In this document: positions 30,910 to 45,900 of the stretch, one piece after another
Layout of the letters: each line of letters begins with the position of its first letter
How positions within the stretch are numbered: position 1 is the first letter of the stretch
NCBI RefSeq assembly: GCF_030463565.1
Contig: NC_134645.1
Span: 2,487,501-2,551,500, forward strand
Direction of reading: 5' to 3'
DNA length: 64,000 nucleotides
Source of the DNA: Pelecanus crispus
Taxonomy: Eukaryota > Chordata > Aves > Pelecaniformes > Pelecanidae
The notes under the pieces: model-generated
Databases searched by the model: none
What the model saw: the letters and a program-made list of their open reading frames with translations, nothing else
What the model was told of the DNA's origin: nothing
Made by a program: the position numbers and the translations under genes

Positions 30910-33900
30910 ATTTCAAAATAAGGAATTGTAATTCAGCCTCCTGAATCTTTTTGGTAATTAATCTCACAGCTGCATTAACCATAGATCCCATAGCAGGGTC
31001 TGGCAATTGGAGCGTGGCGACGGTGTTGAGAGACTCACGCCAAACTTCAGGGTCACACTCGCCTCAAGTAACTGAAGGGGTCACTCCACCACCACGCCAT
31101 TCCTCACTTTTCTCCTCAGTAAGGCAAGAATAGTGATCCTTAGCACTCTTTTAAGCTAGGGACGTTGAAATATTTTTCAAAGTGCAAGAGGAGGGTTACA
31201 ACAGTTGTTATTGCTTATCACAAAGGCTTGCCAGTTAAAATATTTGTTGTGCTGTTACATGGTCAGAGTGCAACAGACTGTTATGCTTACAGGACAGTGG
31301 TTTTGTTCATACGAAACAGATTATTGCTCAGTTGTCTAACGCAAAAGTGATTAGTAATTACTTTATTAGTATTCATGTCTGTGAGCATGAATGAACAGTA
31401 ATGTGATCATGGAGATCTGATCACCCTGACAGCGAGATCCATGCAGGATTAAATTAATACAAACTGTCACACTTCATCTTGAACTCATCTGTCATCTGGA
31501 GTTAATTTAAATTTGGGGGATATTTAATTTGAAAAAATTAATGCCATTTATTACTAGTTTTATTCTCATGCTATTTCAATATTGCTTGTTGTTTACTAAT
31601 CTTTTCTGTTTACTTAACTGGATTTTTCTGTTAAAGCTGCATTTATAGAAAACAGATTCATTGGCCGGGAGAACAGTCCCAAGTAATAATTTTTCTTCTG
31701 TGCCAACATGTTTCTTATCTTTTTGGCAAGGCACAGAAGAAAGAAAGGAGTGATCCAGAAACTTAGGATTTGGCCTGGGCAAAAGGACCGTTAACTTTAT
31801 CCAGATTCAGAATTCATCGGTGCAGTTTTATTGGTACAAAAATATATTAGGTGGCAAAGCAAGAATGTTCACCATGTTTGCCTGAATTCACATTTGTGTT
31901 GCTGCTGACAGAGAATTGTTTGGAAAGATATTTTTTTATGTCATTATTACTCATTGAAATTGCTATTCTCTAGCTCACGGCAAATAGCTGTTCAAAGCTC
32001 TATACTGTTATAGAAATGTATTTGATGTTGTAAGAGTGATAAAGAGGTGGTTGGAAGCATTCATATAATACAAGAGACACGAGCAACACAAATCCAGTCT
32101 TCTGTTAAGCACAGAAGGTGTTCGCTTAGGGCTTTTAAGGCTTAATAAATTCAAGTGGGGAAGCCAACGTACTTAAAGCAGAGAATGACATGATACAAGT
32201 CACAAGTAGAGACAGCAGGGTAGCATTTCATGGAGAATGAACACAAAGAGATATACATATGTTGACTGGTATCGCAGAATTTAGAAAGAAGCATGAGAAA
32301 GGCGTAGAGGAATATGTAAGGATGACTTCGAAGTGGTCTAGAAGTGAAGATCTTTCTAACAGGCACTGTCCACTCATCACAAAGGACAAAACCACACAGA
32401 ATTAGCGTGAAGAGCGTTTTTCTTGAACCCTTTTGCTGTCAGCCGTAACCAGCATACAACAAATACTTTTGCATTAGCTCCAAACATCTGACACTTTGTC
32501 TCAATAATGTCTGTGTAAAAGAAGCCGTGGCATTCTGTCCTCCTGACTTCTGTCATCAGCAATGTTACAGTCATAGCTTGTATTCTGACATTGTTCTGAG
32601 ATCTTCGAGAAATGCCATAACTTTTAAACTCTTGAGAAGCAGCCATGCAAAATATAGGCTTCAGCTTTAAAAAAAGCCATTCATCCACATTACTTGTACC
32701 AAAGAATGAATTCTATAGCTGAGATGATGTATGGTTGTAAAAAAAGTCCAGAATAAACATAAAAAAATGTTTTTCAGATGATGCTTTTGAAAATAATGAT
32801 TAACCTTGTTATTTTTTCCATTTGAACATGCATTAGAAGAGTTAAACAGTTCACAAACAGCAGTGAGCATTGAAAATGGATCTTTTGACTTAAACCAAAA
32901 TTATTAGATAGCTTTTTCCACACTCACCAAAATGAGAAGCCTTAAGCGTACACGCTTCATAACTGTCATGGGCTAACATGTTATGGCCATACCACTGTAA
33001 CAGGAAAAGGATACAAGAACTCAGATTTAGTTCAAGATACTAGACAGAAAACAAAACTCATGTTTATCCTCATGAAGAAGCAAAAATATTAATAATTTAT
33101 TCAGCAACATTTGCACTTTATCTCCCTCCATTAAATTTTTTCTCTGGCATTTTTTCCCACCCAGATCCACATTCAATTTAATGATATATAATAATAATAA
33201 CCACCACCCAAGAACACACGTCACTTTAATTTCCTCATTCACGTTTCCCCCATCTAGTTTGGAATTAGGATGAGACATATGTTTTTCTTCCAAACTTCTG
33301 CTTACGCGCAGCAGATGCCAGTAAACTGGGAATAAACCTGTTTTGCACTGGAACTTCAAAATTACGGCTCATGAACCACCCACCAACATTTCAGTAGGCA
33401 AAAAATACCAAAAAGGTGTTTTTACAGTCCTGTTTAACACAGATGCTCGATCTTTTCATGCTATATAACTCTGCATGTAGGACCCCATGCTGACGAGATG
33501 GCTTTCTACAATCAACCTCCACAACTACTTTTATTCAGGTGTCACCTGGGGAGATCGCACTTTACTGATTGTATTTCCCTTGATTATCTTCCTAAAACAA
33601 GACCGAACGTGGCAAATAGATGGTCCATGCACCAAGCTCTGAAGACCAGCATGTTTGGACTCCTCATCGAGAGGAAAAACAAGCTCTGGAGCCAAGGGAC
33701 CTCTGCTGTGAACGCCCTACCCACAGATGTTCAGCAATCATAAATAAGGGCTAATCTCAGCTCTGGTGACAGCACATGTGGAGATAGATTTCTCTTTGCT
33801 ATTTTATTGAAAATGTATCCCTCCAAAGTCCTAAGGGTGGGCTGAAAATGCTAATTAAAATTTGTATGCATTCTCCTTGGAACAACGTCCAAGACTAAAA

Positions 33901-36900
33901 CCCCTCCCGAAACCTTTCTCCACCCAGAAATCAGAGATCACCCAAGCAGGCTTTTCTCTCCTGGTAGCCTTGAGGTTGGGTTAGCCAGGCTACCCTTGTA
34001 GCAAACCCCACAGAGAAGGAGCCTGGAGGTCAAAATCTCTTTCTGGGGGGGAATTTGTTCCCATCATGCTGCAATATGAGGCACGTCCCCCCCAGAACAG
34101 CTTCCCTGGCCACCACCAGACCCTTTTCCTACATTTCAGTCTCAGTAGCTGCAACTGCCACCATTTACCCCATTTCTTGCCCCGTTCAGAAGGGCACCCG
34201 CAGTACGCATTCTGCTTCCACAGGCTGTGGCTTTGTGCTTACCTTGCAAAGTTATTCCATTTGAAAACAAGAGGAATCAGTTGGAAATTAAAAAAAAAAA
34301 AAAAAAGAAAAAACCCAACCCCAAACCAAACAATAACAAAATCAAGACCAATGTGGGTACCTGCAGCTATTTAGCATAAAAAGCTTGAGCCTACCAAGAA
34401 TTTTTAGAGTCCATCCTTAGTACCTCTTTTTTGTAAAATAGGGTTTCAGAGTAGAGATTTCTTTGCTGCATTTGAAAATATAACCTCCATAATAATGTAC
34501 AAATGCAAATTTCTCAAAGAATATTACCTTGCTTCTTCAGAAAGCTCTGCTATAACCATTTCAAAGTCTCCCAAGTCATACAAAACCTGTGAGTTTCTCC
34601 TGGGAGACATTTACTCAGAGGAGCTGTGTTAAGAAAAACACTGAATTCATCAGGTGCTTTCTGCTCTTTAGAACACCCAAACAGCTTGGATGTGTACGTG
34701 TTAAGTGCCTGTGGAAAGCATAGAGTAAATATATCTACTTGACTTCAATAGTTTTAATATGTTTTGGATCATTAGTCAAGCTTACAAGAGACTGGCAGTA
34801 GTTTCTGAGCCTTTTCTAGCAGCCTCTGCCATGTTGAAATAAAGATGTTTAATATCTGTAATGACATTATTCCATCTTCTTATGCTGTATGAGCCTTACC
34901 GATATTTATCCCATGGTAGTTATTAAGAGTAGGCATTTCTTTCAGCAGCAGCTTAAGCAGCTCCCTTTTGGCCTGTACAGCTGTGCCCCATGCTCTCCAG
35001 CTCACTGGGTGTGCTGGTGCAACTTGTGGGATGGCAGCAGCAAACTCATCTACATTAAATTTTCCCAAGTTGCGTGGGGGAATTAGTTATGACCCACTTG
35101 GTCTTAAGCCACTTATTTACTTTGGCCAGGATACATCTGTAGTTGATCACCCAATTCTATCCATAGCCCGCTCCCCATCCTGCAGCTAAATAAATAACTC
35201 ATTTAAACTGCTGCCTCCCTGGTAGAGAAAAAACATAAAAAAAAAAAAAATTAAAAAGTATAAAAAAAAAATCCACAGACACTTGTAAAAAAGTGATGCG
35301 TGCATATTTTAAGTGAATAGTAAGCATACATACAACTTGTGTGGCGAGAGGCAACTACCATTTTGCATACACTCTTCCACTGGACAGCTTCTTATAGCTC
35401 TGCTTTCTCCTCAGCTTAAGTTTATATGCTGCTTTATACTATAAGATTGAGCTCCTTAAATAGTTTTGGCATAAAGTTATATACACTTTTTATTTGTTTT
35501 TTTTTTTTTTTAAAGTGGAACCCATTGCACAAACCTATCTATATAAGAGCAACTTATAGGGAATGACAAAGATAGCACTTACCTTAAAATAAAAAAAATA
35601 CTCCAATAGTGATTTATTTTCCTCTTTTTTGCTATTGTTGCAGATAAGGGCCATGCTAGTAAGAAGCTGTGCCTGTTGGTGTTCCAGTAAAGTTTCCCAG
35701 TAGTGCTCCAGCCATACCACTGTGCTCAGGTAGGACACCTCAACCTGCAGATTTCATCACAAGCTATGGAGAACAATTATAGAATGCAACTGGGACTAGC
35801 ATTAAATAGCCCTAGGAGCCTGTTCATCTGCCACATCTGAGCAAGTACCTTTTTTTGAACTGGTAAACTTGTTTTAGCAAGTTAGGTAGCTCTAATCCTA
35901 ACTTTCTAAAAAAGCCTTAGGAGTATATGTTGAAATAGAGATTTTTAAAGCAACTTCTTTTCCCTTTTATTTGATCGTCTCCCCCTGTTCTTTTCATGTT
36001 TAGCTCTACTTTAATTCTCTGCTCTATCTCTTGTGATAGCTTTCAGATGCTGCTAGATTTCCTTAACATGCATTAGCTGTAGTGATTATTTGAGTAAATT
36101 TCCCTGTTTTCTCCAGAAAACTCATTTGTATGAACTTAGTAATCAAACCTCCTGTGGCAGGTGGATGTAATCTTTTGTTTGAATGAGGGTTTTCGGAGCA
36201 GGAGTAAGAAGGTGGGCTGGTTGCATTAAACAAATTACCCAGCCACACCTATCTGACTCCTGGCTCTCATTACTATGCTGGGGCACCTGTGTCTCATCCT
36301 ATTTTAGGGCAGCACCGGTCATACTTCCTTTCTTTCCTGGGTACCTGTGGGCTGTATGCTGCTCTGTTCCCGGGGTGGGAAGGAGGGGTGATGCAGCAGC
36401 ACTCTGTGTGCTGCATTTGTGGGAATGGAGACTAAGCTCCAACAGGGGATGTAGGTAACTAAATTCAAGCCTGCAATCCTCCCAAGTGCTGCTGGCCTGC
36501 TGAGTAACTTGGTGATATCTACAACCAAGTATCTCTCTTAGGTGAGTGTTTGAACCTGTAAGAAGTTGCACTTGCAAATCTTCTTTTCCCAAACCAGTGC
36601 TGTGATTTCTGAAGAAGTTAGACAATTTTGTTTTATCGAGTCCTGAGGACCCTATAAAGTGCAAGCAAGGCAGAGGATTGAATGATTGCCAGAGAAAATC
36701 TTTTTTCTTTTTTTGTCTAGGAAAGCTATTTAGATATGGCAATGATCAAACTGTGTGCATATGTAGCCTATATATTTGCATATAGTCTATCATACCCACA
36801 GTGTGTAGACACATATGGTCTATCATTCTTTTTTTTTTTTTCTTTTGAGTAATAAACCTCCAAGACATTTGAGTTATGGTTTTTATTATTGTGAAATCTA

Positions 36901-39900
36901 AAGTTAGTGAAAGACTTCACGAAAATAGTTGCTATTTTTCTCCAGTTGTGGTAGAAAACAAACCAGACAAAACAACAAAGAAAAGACAGGCTCCTCACTT
37001 GAACAAGTGGAGTGCAACTCCTTCATGTTTAGCTGGGCTCTCCTTTGTCCTAGCTATTGTATTAAGCTGAGAATAAAACAGTCTTATGTTAAGCAACCTG
37101 TTTTCAACCAAGGCATCCTGCTGGTGTATGGGATGTCATGCGTCTCCAACAAGACAGCTTTAAGATATGCCTTATGAGAAAAAAACCCTGGACAACTGGG
37201 TCTTTTATAGTCTTCTGGCAGGTTAAAAATGGGCTGAGTAGGTGCATAGGGTGTGAGAAGTCTTTAAAACTGAGGGTCTCTAGTGAAAACTTGTGTGTTC
37301 AGATGAAAGGACTTTGTAGCTGAGCATAGGCTTTGACTAAAACATGTTATTGTGAGCTCACAAGAGCAGTTCTGTGGGATGGTGGGGAGTACCTGACTGC
37401 TGCTAATAGAAATTGTTTTATATGCTGATAGAAAACCCTCTGTATTACTTGGAAATTACTTGGTTTGTAATTTTTTTATTCCAGAAACTTTAATGTTCTT
37501 GGGCAATTACTGAACTAGAGCTCTAATGGTTTCTGGGAGTTGTGGATTTGGGTCCTTTGGCAGTTGAAGCCATCTCAATTCATTTAATCTGATGCTTTAA
37601 GTCCAGGTTCTTCTAAAATCATTATCTGTGCATGCTGCAAGATTGTGTTAATGTGTATTTCCATCCCCTGCTTAAAGGAAAATTATTCTCTGTAACAAAG
37701 TCTGTCCTCTCAAAGGAGTTACCATCATGTTTTATGCCACTTTCTGTTAAGCTGCTTTCTCTTTCACTAGCTCCCCTGGAAACAGAAATATTGCCAGTCA
37801 GTGTTTGGGACAGGCGGTGGTACTGTATAGGGGTCCTGTTTTCTTTCATGTTACAGTCCTCTAGTGCTTAGTACCTCGTGGGGTGCTGCTCCTGTGGCTT
37901 CGTGTGGAGGAGGGTGTGTCGCCTCCGCATGAGCAGGGTAAGTCTGGAGGTGGCTATTTTGAGTACAGTTAAGGAGGGATTAATAAGAACTAAATGGAGT
38001 TTGCTGTAGTTCAATAGCAAAACCTAGACTTACAGAAGAGATGTAGAAACTACTTGTGCTTAACTTTAAAGTGATGAATAAAATGTAATCGCTACGTGTG
38101 TATTTACTGCATACATACATAGGCCCATTTGGTGTAGCATTTGAGATTCTGCAAATATTTATTTTAAGTATTCATATAGTGTCCTTGAAGTAAATGCCCT
38201 TTTGGAAATGGTAAATGTGCTTTGGAGATGGATATTGAGCTGGGGCTGAGGCTTGTGCTGGGGAGCTGAGGGATGCTCATGGGGTTGGATAGAGGAAAGG
38301 AATGAGTAGATGGACCTGAAACACTTATTCTTCATTTGTTGTGTTGTCATAAATGAGGGTGCTTGGTTAGAAAAAGGAGGAATGTCATAAAGTGGGGGGA
38401 AACTTGTAAATGTAGTAATTTCTAAAAGCTGGGTGAGTACCACTGTGTGTGAGTGTGGTCCCCTTTAGCTGAGGCAGAAACTGGTGAGGTTGGAGAAACA
38501 ATATTGAGGAAAAGAGTCTCTTATTAAAGAAATCCCTGCAAGCAGGAATAGAGAGCATCTACCAAAGCAGTGGAGCCATGGCCCTGTAGGTCTTGGGTAG
38601 TGCCTTTGGTTGTGTTTGGAAGTCCCCTTCTCTTGTTATCCCAAATCCTGGCTGGGAGGATGCCTTGCAGAGCTCAGTAAAAGGCTTTAAAAGTTACCTC
38701 TTCTTACAACAAAATTTCTTTCCTTAAGATGTGTCACTTAATTATCTTTGGCCTCTCTAGGAAACCGGAGGGATGAGCAACTACAGTGAGCGTTACTGTT
38801 TTTAAAGAAGTTCACTGGATAACAATGTGTTTCTTCCAGAGCAGTGTGAAACATCACATTTTCATCTCAGAGATGATCGTTTGTGCTACATGTCTTTGCT
38901 GGAGTCTTTTTGGAAGACCCTTGGGGGGGTTTCTCATCATGCCCTGACCTTCCTGTAGTGAAGAAATTGAGACTACCCTGCCTGTGTTTGCAGCAAGCTC
39001 CCCGGACAGAGGAATACCCTAGAGTGAGTTATTTTGTGCATCTTTCTCTATTTCATCTTCTGCCATACGATGGCACTGGTTAGCTGACCAAGGGAGATGA
39101 TACTTCTGCTGCAGTCCAAGCGGAGTTCTGTCTGTTTTATGGCGATGCCCGCAGAGTGCAGCTTCTGCCCACACAACTCCTCCACAGCTTGCTTGCAAGC
39201 TTCAGAAAGTAGACTGAATATTTGTGGAATAATAGAAAACAACAGTTTGTTTTTCATTACATATTACTTCATAGCTCTCTAATCCTTGAGCTAAATCCCC
39301 AGCTTGCCTCTTCAGTGTGATCAAATGAAACATGGGCAATATTTAACTTGCAGGGATGAATGAGTGGCACAGAAAATATTTGTTTAATCTGAAGTGAAGG
39401 GGAAAACCTATGCAAATGGTAAATTTTACAAGAGACGGAGCTCTCCCCTTTGCATGCAACGGGAGTGAAGAGTGGCTGAAGAGCCACTAAGTCCATGGTT
39501 TAAAAAGGAGGACCTAGAGGTGTGATTTTTAAGCCTTTTCAGGCATTTATGTGACCTTTGAGCATTCAGTGCTGTATTCTTAACAGCTGGCGTTTAACAA
39601 AAATAAACACAAAAGCACTCTGCCTGTATGGGATAATTTTTAGATACCTATTTTGAAAACTGAATTAGCACCACTTCTAACACTACAAATGACTTCGACT
39701 ATCTTCAGTTAGTTTAAAAAGGCATGTAAGTGAATATCATGCGTAATTCACAAAGCTTCCAGATATGTGCTTGTTTACTGTCAATTCAGTTTTTGGGTGC
39801 CCAAGTTAAAATGGTTTGTACTCTGGCAACCTCTCCCCCAAAATCCCATCTGAGGGCTGAGCACTGCTCCGGGTTCCTCTCTGTACCAACCTATGAGGCC

Positions 39901-42900
39901 ATGCAGACCTTTGGCTGTGAAGAGCCAAAGATCTATTTTAATCATAATTCCTATTGTAATAATTTAAATACCAAAGAATACAAATCGGTCTGAAATGACC
40001 TGAGGCCCTGAATTACTTACCCAGGAATGAAAACTGAGCAAATGGCAGTGGTGGACTGAGGGTGGGCATCCTTTTGGGAAGGTGGTTTCTAAAACAAACC
40101 AAAGACCCTTGTTTGATGGGCAAGTAGCTGATTGATCCAGCATATAATGCAAAGAAAATGCATGTAAAATAAGATAGATACATTTTTTCTGCATTTTAAA
40201 AAACAAAACAAGTTGTTGTCTGGGATTTTCCTGTGTGGTAACCCAGAAGCTAGGGGGACTGCACTCACTATTGCCTTAAATTGTTGACAAATTTTAAAGG
40301 AATGGTAACTTTAAGGCCTGATGTATTTCCTTTACTGCTTTTCTATTTCTATTAGGGAGAAACATGAGCTGTCTCTTGCTGTCATGTGAGGATGCATATG
40401 CCTGATTAAAATCCCTTTGGCCACTGCTCTGCTTGGGAGCGTGGCTGGGAGTTTGAGGTCTGCCCCTGCCCTGCAGCACCTCGCGGGACTGTTGCCTGTT
40501 TTGGGGCAGGACAATGGTGAAAGGCTTTGTGTTGGAGATTAGCGCACTGAATGGATGAGTAAGGGAGGTGATAATTAAACAAGATGATGAGATGGAGGAA
40601 AGCAGCAATAAGGATTGATGACACGGCTAAAGTTGGCAATGGAGCATGGGGTGAAGATGAGCGATTTGGAGGCGAAGTGTGATTGATTTGTGTTGTGTCA
40701 GGTGATGGCATGAAAACAATCAAAAAGGTAAATTTGGAACTCTTCAAATCCTTTGTTGAAAAGTTAGTCATGATTTTTTTTAGTTGTGAATGTGACATTT
40801 TGAAATAGCTATTTAATGTTTACTTAAGCTTTTGTGTTGGGCATGCTTTCTTTTAACTTGGTGTTTTAATTTTAAAAAGCATTTTCAAGTAAGAGACTAA
40901 AAAGATAAGATGGTGATTAATGGGGCCTCTCTAACCGAGAGCAAAGCTCTGGAAGCCTCAAAGTTGCCAGTGGTGCCATGCAGAAAGGCCCCAGTAGTCT
41001 CCGAGAAGGACAGGAGGATGCAATGTAAAAATTGGTGCGGAGAAGACAGGAGACGATCGCTTGTCTACAACTTGCCAATAATTAAAACATTTTAGCTATT
41101 GAATCCTTTTAACTTTTGCTGTCTGTGAAACTCAAGGAAAAAGTCTTTGAAACTTTGTCAAAAGTTGGATGTTGACAAACTGAACTTGCAGCAGTGCTGT
41201 GAGTGTGGTGGACAGCACACTTGAAATAAAGCAGCAGCCTTAAAGCTCACAGTCCTATGGGTTGTGTACATTCCCTCTTTCCCCCTTGGCATGATGAGTT
41301 GCATTTTTCTCTTTAATTTCAAAGTAAAACTATAAATAGGAGTTGGGAACTGTGTGGTTGTAGTGATTGATATGGGTTTGTTTGCTGTTCTCACCCACTC
41401 GCCTTTTAAAGGAGGTCTAAGCTTAAATTAAGAGCTAATGATCGAGCAGTTTGTCAACCCGTGCCATGTCCTTCATCTGTTTCCAGCGCCTTGGCTCCAT
41501 CCTCTTGCTGTGACAGATGTCATTGATTTTGGCAGGGCTAGGTCAAGCCCTTTGTATGGAGCTTTCGAATTTTACCATGAACACAAAATGATAGACTCAA
41601 AATAAACTTATTTCTTCAAAATGACTCCTTGGAATCCCTAAATCTTTACATTAATTTTTTTTCCTTAGGAGAAAAGAATAAAACCTGTTTTCTTTTGGGG
41701 GACATAATAAGAGCTGCACCTTGATAAGAGGTCCTTCTTATCAGAGGAGGTAGCACATATTCCTATAAAATGAAGGATGAAAAAAAAGCAATCATAAATT
41801 TTCTAAGGCTGATAAAAAAATATGATTTATAGTCAGGACCCAGTTATAAATCCCATCAACACTTACTGTAGTTATACTAGCATGTTGCTGTCTGTTGAAA
41901 GAAAGGTTAGCAAAGGAATTAGGTATGTGGCACTTAATTCATATGGTTACTTACACAAGTTGCAACTAGCTTGAAAAATGCCAGCATTGTTAGTAAAAGC
42001 CGTAAGAGAATAGTGATACATGTTAATAGTCATAAGGGTATCTGCCATCTGAAACTAAGTATAATCAACAGTGTTTTGGGACCTGAAATGTGTAGAAGAA
42101 CATATGAAACTTTTAATAGGGTAAGAGCAGCTGCAGAAGTCAAAGTAGTAGAGGAAGGGGGAATACTTCAGTGATCCAACTTCAACCTCTGATTTACCTC
42201 ATTTAACTTCGTACTGTGTGTTTGGCCTTGAGCTTTCTTCAGGTGTTGCCCTGTTCTAAGAACATCCCAACCCCCCAAATTTAACCTTTATAAGTTATTT
42301 GTAACTCTTTGTATAGTGGGTGTAAAGAGCATCTAAAGGAAAACCAGGAGTTTCTGTGGTGCACCCTGATTTTTTTTTAACTCTGCGTCACTGGACTGAT
42401 CTTTATCAACAACTCTCAGTGTGTTATTTCCAGGATGGGTGATACTCTATCCCTCTGCCTTTGGCTCCAGAGGTTACACCCCAGTTCTGAAAAAAACACC
42501 CATTATTAAATGATTTTTAATTGTTACTGCTGTTTTCAAGATACTAAAAGGATTGTGGGTGTACAGGCATGTATAAACACAAAAACTCAGGGTAGCAATA
42601 TCCAGTGTATCATGTTAGCTATGTACTCCTGTTTACTTAATCTTCTCTCACTGATTTTTTTTTTTCCCCTTTAGGATTATGCCTATTTTTTCCAATTCCA
42701 AACAGTTGTTGGGTAGTTTCTACTTGCAAAATCCTCAAACAGATGTAATTCTGCCTCTGCCATGATAGACAAACAAGCTGTCACCTGGAAATCTCTTATA
42801 TTTTCATCCTGAACCTGATTTGGTTTGATACTTTACTTTTAAGAGGAGCAGTTGTAAAAGTATGCTAATAAAAACTTTATCCTGCTTTATCAAAAGCTTA

Positions 42901-45900
42901 TGCTGTGTAGACCCATCTCCCAGTTGTGTAGTTTATAGCCTGGCTGTTGCTGTAACCCACTAGCATCACCCATGCACACATAGAATCATGTGAGCTTCCC
43001 TGCAGGAGTGACATGGGGAGCTTTGGGTTTTGTGGCCAAGCTGCAAAAGGAAATATAAAAAAATCCAGGTTACCTTCGTAATCTTGCCTTTGTGGGTACA
43101 TGTTGTGTTATAAGCTTTAATTGCACGGCTGCAAAATGTTTCTCAAATGCACTATAATCAGCATTTTCTAAAACCTTAGTTGCATGAGTTTTATCTCTTT
43201 TTTTTTTTTGAGCTGTTTTACTTTCTCCAGGCTGCGCTGAGGCTATGACGCTTGCCTGGCAGTAGCGTGTGCTCAGCTGTACTTGCACAGCAATTTCCAC
43301 ATATAACACTGGTACAGTGCAAGACACTGATGCGCACCAGCAAACACACAGCCTCCAAGGAGGCTGTGCAGATAAAATGATGCAAAGAAAATCCTCTCCT
43401 CCCTCTTTGTGCTCTTTAAAGGAGTTTAACTTGCCATGCTATAAAATTTTGAGGCTAGGGCTGATTTTTTTCACCCTGGGAACGATTTAAAGCCTCCATG
43501 AGGTTGTGAGCCTCTCGCCCTGAGCGGCTGAGCTGGAATAAAACTGAATTTCTTGGCCGACTCCGCAAGGTTTGGGGATTGTTGGCCTCTGCAGTGGGAT
43601 CCCTGGCCAGGGCTGGCCCTGAACACCAGTGGCTCCTGTGCCTTGCTTACATGCAGGAGGGAATATTCTTTTGAGGTTTGCAGTAAAATACTGCGAAGGG
43701 TGCATTTGTGACAATTTGGGGTCTCTGGTCAGCACCTGCCTTTTACTGGGTGGGTGTTAATTAATGCTTCCTGCAGGGGATTTCTCTTCTGTGACCAGGC
43801 AGCTGGTGATGGCACCTCCTAGCCTGACCCTTGAAGCTTGGCAGGACACATGCTGCCATCCCAAAATGCCTGAGGGGGCTGGTGGGAGCCCACCTGCGTG
43901 TCCCCTGGCTTGGGTTGCTGATGGCAGAAGGAAGGCATGGGGTACCCTGTGTGCCCCGTTGTGCTGGTTTGGGCTGGAATAGAGTTCAGTCTCAATGCTG
44001 AGCAAACATCAGAGCAAAGGCTTGCACAGATTTATTCTCGTTCAGGGAAATGTGCAAATTTTGGTTACAAAATTAGGAGCGCGAATGTTGGAGAAGCAAA
44101 ATGAAGTATCAGTGCACACAGTTGTGCCATAACTGTGCCTCCAAATTGAGTTGCACTTCCTCAGCCCTCCTGTTCCCCACAGATTTTCCTGTGCTAAATG
44201 AAAACATACATTTCATTCCTGTTGCCCGAGATAGGTGGAATGAAACCTGCCCTAAATAATACTGTGGAGGAAAGTTTCAGTTGTGATTTGTTGTGATGAG
44301 CTTTGCCATATAACATCATTGAACTCGGTTATCACAATTAAGTTTGCTTTAGATTTTTGTGCTTTTATTGGATATTGTATCCAGTTGATTAACTGGAGTT
44401 CCTGAATATGGAGTTTTAATGTTCCTGTTTTCACCAACCTTCTAAAAACACTTCAGCAGGTGTCTTGATTTCTGAGAGATTCACAAATGCAAGGAACAGC
44501 ACTCCCTTTTTTATTTCATGATAAAGACACTGGAGATGTGAGTAAACCAATGATCTGTATAATTATAGTATAGGTCAACAAGCCAAATGTTTTGCAAACT
44601 ATTTCTCACCAGTTGCTGTAAAGCCAGTGCTTTCTGCCTTGCTGGTCCGGAGACCTGAGCATAGACTCTTTTCATGGAGGAATTGATTACAGTTGCAAAA
44701 TTTTCTTGTAAAATTTTTTTCCTTGTAAATTTATTCTTTCCACCAATGCAGTGCTGATTCACTTATAAATGTTTTTGCATTTAGAGGAAAATTCTTCCAT
44801 GTTATGGGTAGGCAATAGCCTTTCTCATGGCTCCCAGACCTGGTCTGATACAAACTGATTGTATAGGCAAAATCTGTGTATAACTGCTGCCACCTTCATG
44901 ATCTCTGGTCTCCAATCTTTGTTGTCTCTGGATCATGGCAAACAGATGGTGTTCAAGTTTTATTTGAATATCTGACTACATTGGAATTGAGGCAAAACAA
45001 ATTCAGCCATCACTAATAAGAATAATGCCAAATCCTCAGGAAGTTTCTTTCCTCCCCTGCTTTTCCGTAGTCCTGTTCATAACTTTGTTACACAGTTGTG
45101 TTTTATCTGAATGGTTTAATCAATGGCTTTGGAGATGCACCTGCAAAATTTCTTGGGTTTTTGTGAGTTGAATCACAAGGATCATAGTTACTGTGCACCC
45201 AAGTGTCCCTTTAGATCTGACAATCTTGGCGAATACAGAAATGTACAGAAATTGGATTTGATGCAGCAAAACACATCTCCATAAAGTAGTTACTGTTCTG
45301 GTTAAGTAAATGCAGCATTTTAATTGTATTTATAATTCAAGCCCAACCAGTTGTGTATTAGTAACTGTTTTCCTCACAGCAGTAACCAGCAACAACTGCA
45401 GGCATTGAGCTTCGTATTTAATCTAATTTTAGGAAAAATTGTTTAGCAATTAATGATAATAGATGGCTGATACTGGCAGAGTATCCAAGTTCAACTGTAC
45501 GTTTGCCTTTCACAGAGCAGACTTGCAAACAAGATCTGGCACCCAAACAGGCCTGTGCTAGACTGAAATTATTCATGTGTAGTCAGATAAGTAAACAAAT
45601 AAGGAATTTGGAGACTTTTTAGCTTATTGAAATTTTTTTTTTCATTTGGTATCTGCCTTTTTAAATTGGAGCTGCCCAGGATAGAGTTGAAACTAAGCTT
45701 TTAGGCTTAAAAGCTCATTTATTTGTTTCTAGGATATGTTATTGGTACTTGTAATAAACTAAAGGGATTTAATAAATCCAGAACAGTCTCGAAAGGGGGA
45801 AACTATTCTTCGGTATGATGGATGTATCTAAGCAAACAGGTCCTATATGCTTTGCTGTCAGGTTGACGCCCCTGCAGATACAAGCTGTATGGCACTGATG

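Noticed and set aside
40294-40798. Overlapping minus-strand frames of 104 and 130 codons
   Set aside because: No known motif, no splice or promoter context, and two overlapping frames of similar length suggest chance.
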